A stretch of DNA of 48,086 bases from an uncultured Woeseiaceae bacterium (lineage in GTDB: Bacteria; Pseudomonadota; Gammaproteobacteria; Steroidobacterales; Woeseiaceae). Under the pieces are notes generated by a model. The model was not told where the DNA came from. It saw only the letters and a program-made list of their open reading frames with translations, and ran no database searches. The position numbers and the translations under genes are program-made. The stretch lies in the NCBI GenBank assembly GCA_905480215.1, contig CAJQPL010000008.1, positions 1 to 48,086 of the forward strand, given 5' to 3'. Below are positions 47,487 to 48,086 of the stretch, piece after piece (positions within the stretch are counted from its first letter, which is position 1; every line of letters starts with the position of its first letter).

Positions 47487-48086
47487 TCAGGCGAGCCAGT
47501 CATCCCAGAGTGCGGCGACGAACTCTCGCTCAGCCATAAAATCCTGCGGCCCGCACAAGGCTTTCCTCCCGTCCAGCACCAATCTATGTGCTTCGAGGCG
47601 ATAGTCTTTATAGACATTCTGCGCTTTTTCACCGCTGCTGTTGCTAAGGATGCCGGCGGCGATCAGTGCATCGATCTGGCGAATGTTGTCGGAGAAAGAT
47701 ATCAGATCAGATTGCTTGTCCGCGTTTAACAGAACCAGGTACTGAACCAGAAATTCAATGTCGCCAATACCACCCTGCCCGTGTTTGAGGTCAAAGACCT
47801 CTGCATCGCTGCGATCGATTTCCTTGCGCATTCTTTTGCGCATCGAAATTACGTCGCTACGCAACTGATCGCGGCGTACCCGCGTGCGCAAGGTTTCCTT
47901 GCGGATACGCTCAAACTCCGCGGCAATCGAAGCACTTCCAGCAACAGCGCGCGCGCGCAGCAATGCCTGATGCTCCCACGTCCAGGCGTTCTCTTCCTGG
48001 TAGCGCTCGAACGCCTCTGTACTGGAAACCAGCAAGCCAGAGCGACCGTCCGGTCGCAAACGAGTATCTACTTCGTAGAGCTCGCC
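47487..48086 (-). CDS. glnE: Glutamine synthetase adenylyltransferase/adenylyl-removing enzyme GlnE, C-terminal part
   Basis: This bifunctional enzyme attaches and removes AMP on glutamine synthetase in response to PII. The window holds about the last 200 residues, continuing beyond base 48086. YEVDTRLRPDGRSGLLV is the conserved active-site part of the C-terminal adenylyltransferase domain, and DLKHGQGGIGDIEFLVQYL is the typical helical-domain signature. The C-terminus with FVAALWDDWL is complete. It lies upstream of the zinc-finger, hldD and waaF genes on the same strand, with a gap of 46 bases. Confidence 0.94.
   Translation of the reverse strand, partial: GELYEVDTRLRPDGRSGLLVSSTEAFERYQEENAWTWEHQALLRARAVAGSASIAAEFERIRKETLRTRVRRDQLRSDVISMRKRMRKEIDRSDAEVFDLKHGQGGIGDIEFLVQYLVLLNADKQSDLISFSDNIRQIDALIAAGILSNSSGEKAQNVYKDYRLEAHRLVLDGRKALCGPQDFMAEREFVAALWDDWLA

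Noticed and set aside
1..48086. CRISPR array, tRNA or mobile element
   Set aside because: I looked for regularly spaced repeats, tRNA-like arms and transposase or integrase motifs and found none; the only tandem repeats are the hexamers in chpA and the short duplications near pilT and gshB.

Overview
The window reads as the chromosome of a gammaproteobacterium with moderate GC (somewhat above 50% by eye), Pseudomonas/Xanthomonas-like rather than enteric. The signs are a Pil-Chp type IV pilus chemosensory cluster, pilT-yggS-proC-yggT, gshB-tonB-yqgE-ruvX-pyrB, ampD-ampE, rdgC and a heptose/Kdo LPS core set. Marine gammaproteobacteria with PyrK-like subunits are possible hosts, but I cannot name a genus. 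I see no tRNA, rRNA, transposase, integrase, phage gene or CRISPR array, and no gene-free stretch longer than about 300 bases. The window looks like ordinary, densely packed core genome.

Layout. (1) 1-6205: the end of a putative zinc metallopeptidase; a HisN-like phosphatase on the minus strand; a plus-strand operon of a cobalamin adenosyltransferase, three methionine-salvage enzymes (mtnB, mtnD, mtnC) and a secreted M19 dipeptidase; then rdgC. (2) 6310-9462: a half-size GDT1 transporter, a GFA/CENP-V protein, ampE-ampD, rsmE. (3) 9491-18815, minus strand: pilG-pilH-pilI-pilJ-chpA-chpC, the chemosensory system that controls type IV pili, here without pilK (CheR) or chpB (CheB). (4) 18975-23828, plus strand: gshB, a TonB3-like gene, yqgE, ruvX, pyrB and an unexpected PyrK-like iron-sulfur flavoprotein. 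(5) 23839-27166, minus strand: pilT, pilU and a third PilT/PilU-family ATPase. (6) 27252-30349, plus strand: yggS, proC, yggT, a DUF4426 lipoprotein, and a small HU-family gene framed by RNA hairpins. (7) 30400-35997: an alpha/beta hydrolase; a membrane coiled-coil/helix-hairpin-helix protein coupled to an OmpA-like protein; htpG-msrB-FKBP; a small membrane protein. (8) 36029-43483: two orphan small genes; a minus-strand cell-wall operon (mltD, membrane protein, L,D-transpeptidase, ppnN); a divergent periplasmic M14-like protein; lpxL. (9) 43456-48086: LPS core genes kdkA, a GT9 heptosyltransferase, waaF, hldD, a CHCC zinc-finger protein and the C-terminal part of glnE.

From 9491 to 29889 the gene order matches, from memory, the Pseudomonas aeruginosa region around pilT to chpC. 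The differences are the informative part: pilK and chpB are missing, pyrR and pyrC' are missing, a PyrK-like gene follows pyrB, and there is a third retraction-type ATPase. The most notable non-coding signals are a consensus promoter that places +1 on the start codon of the adenosyltransferase gene, a perfect 15-bp tandem duplication across the pilT stop codon, an in-frame hexamer repeat in chpA, paired hairpins on both sides of the HU gene, and a 21-bp dyad between mltD and the M14-like gene. I found no convincing wholly new defence or mobile system. The best candidates for under-described biology are the altered pilus-control cluster, the PyrK-like partner and the coiled-coil/OmpA pair.
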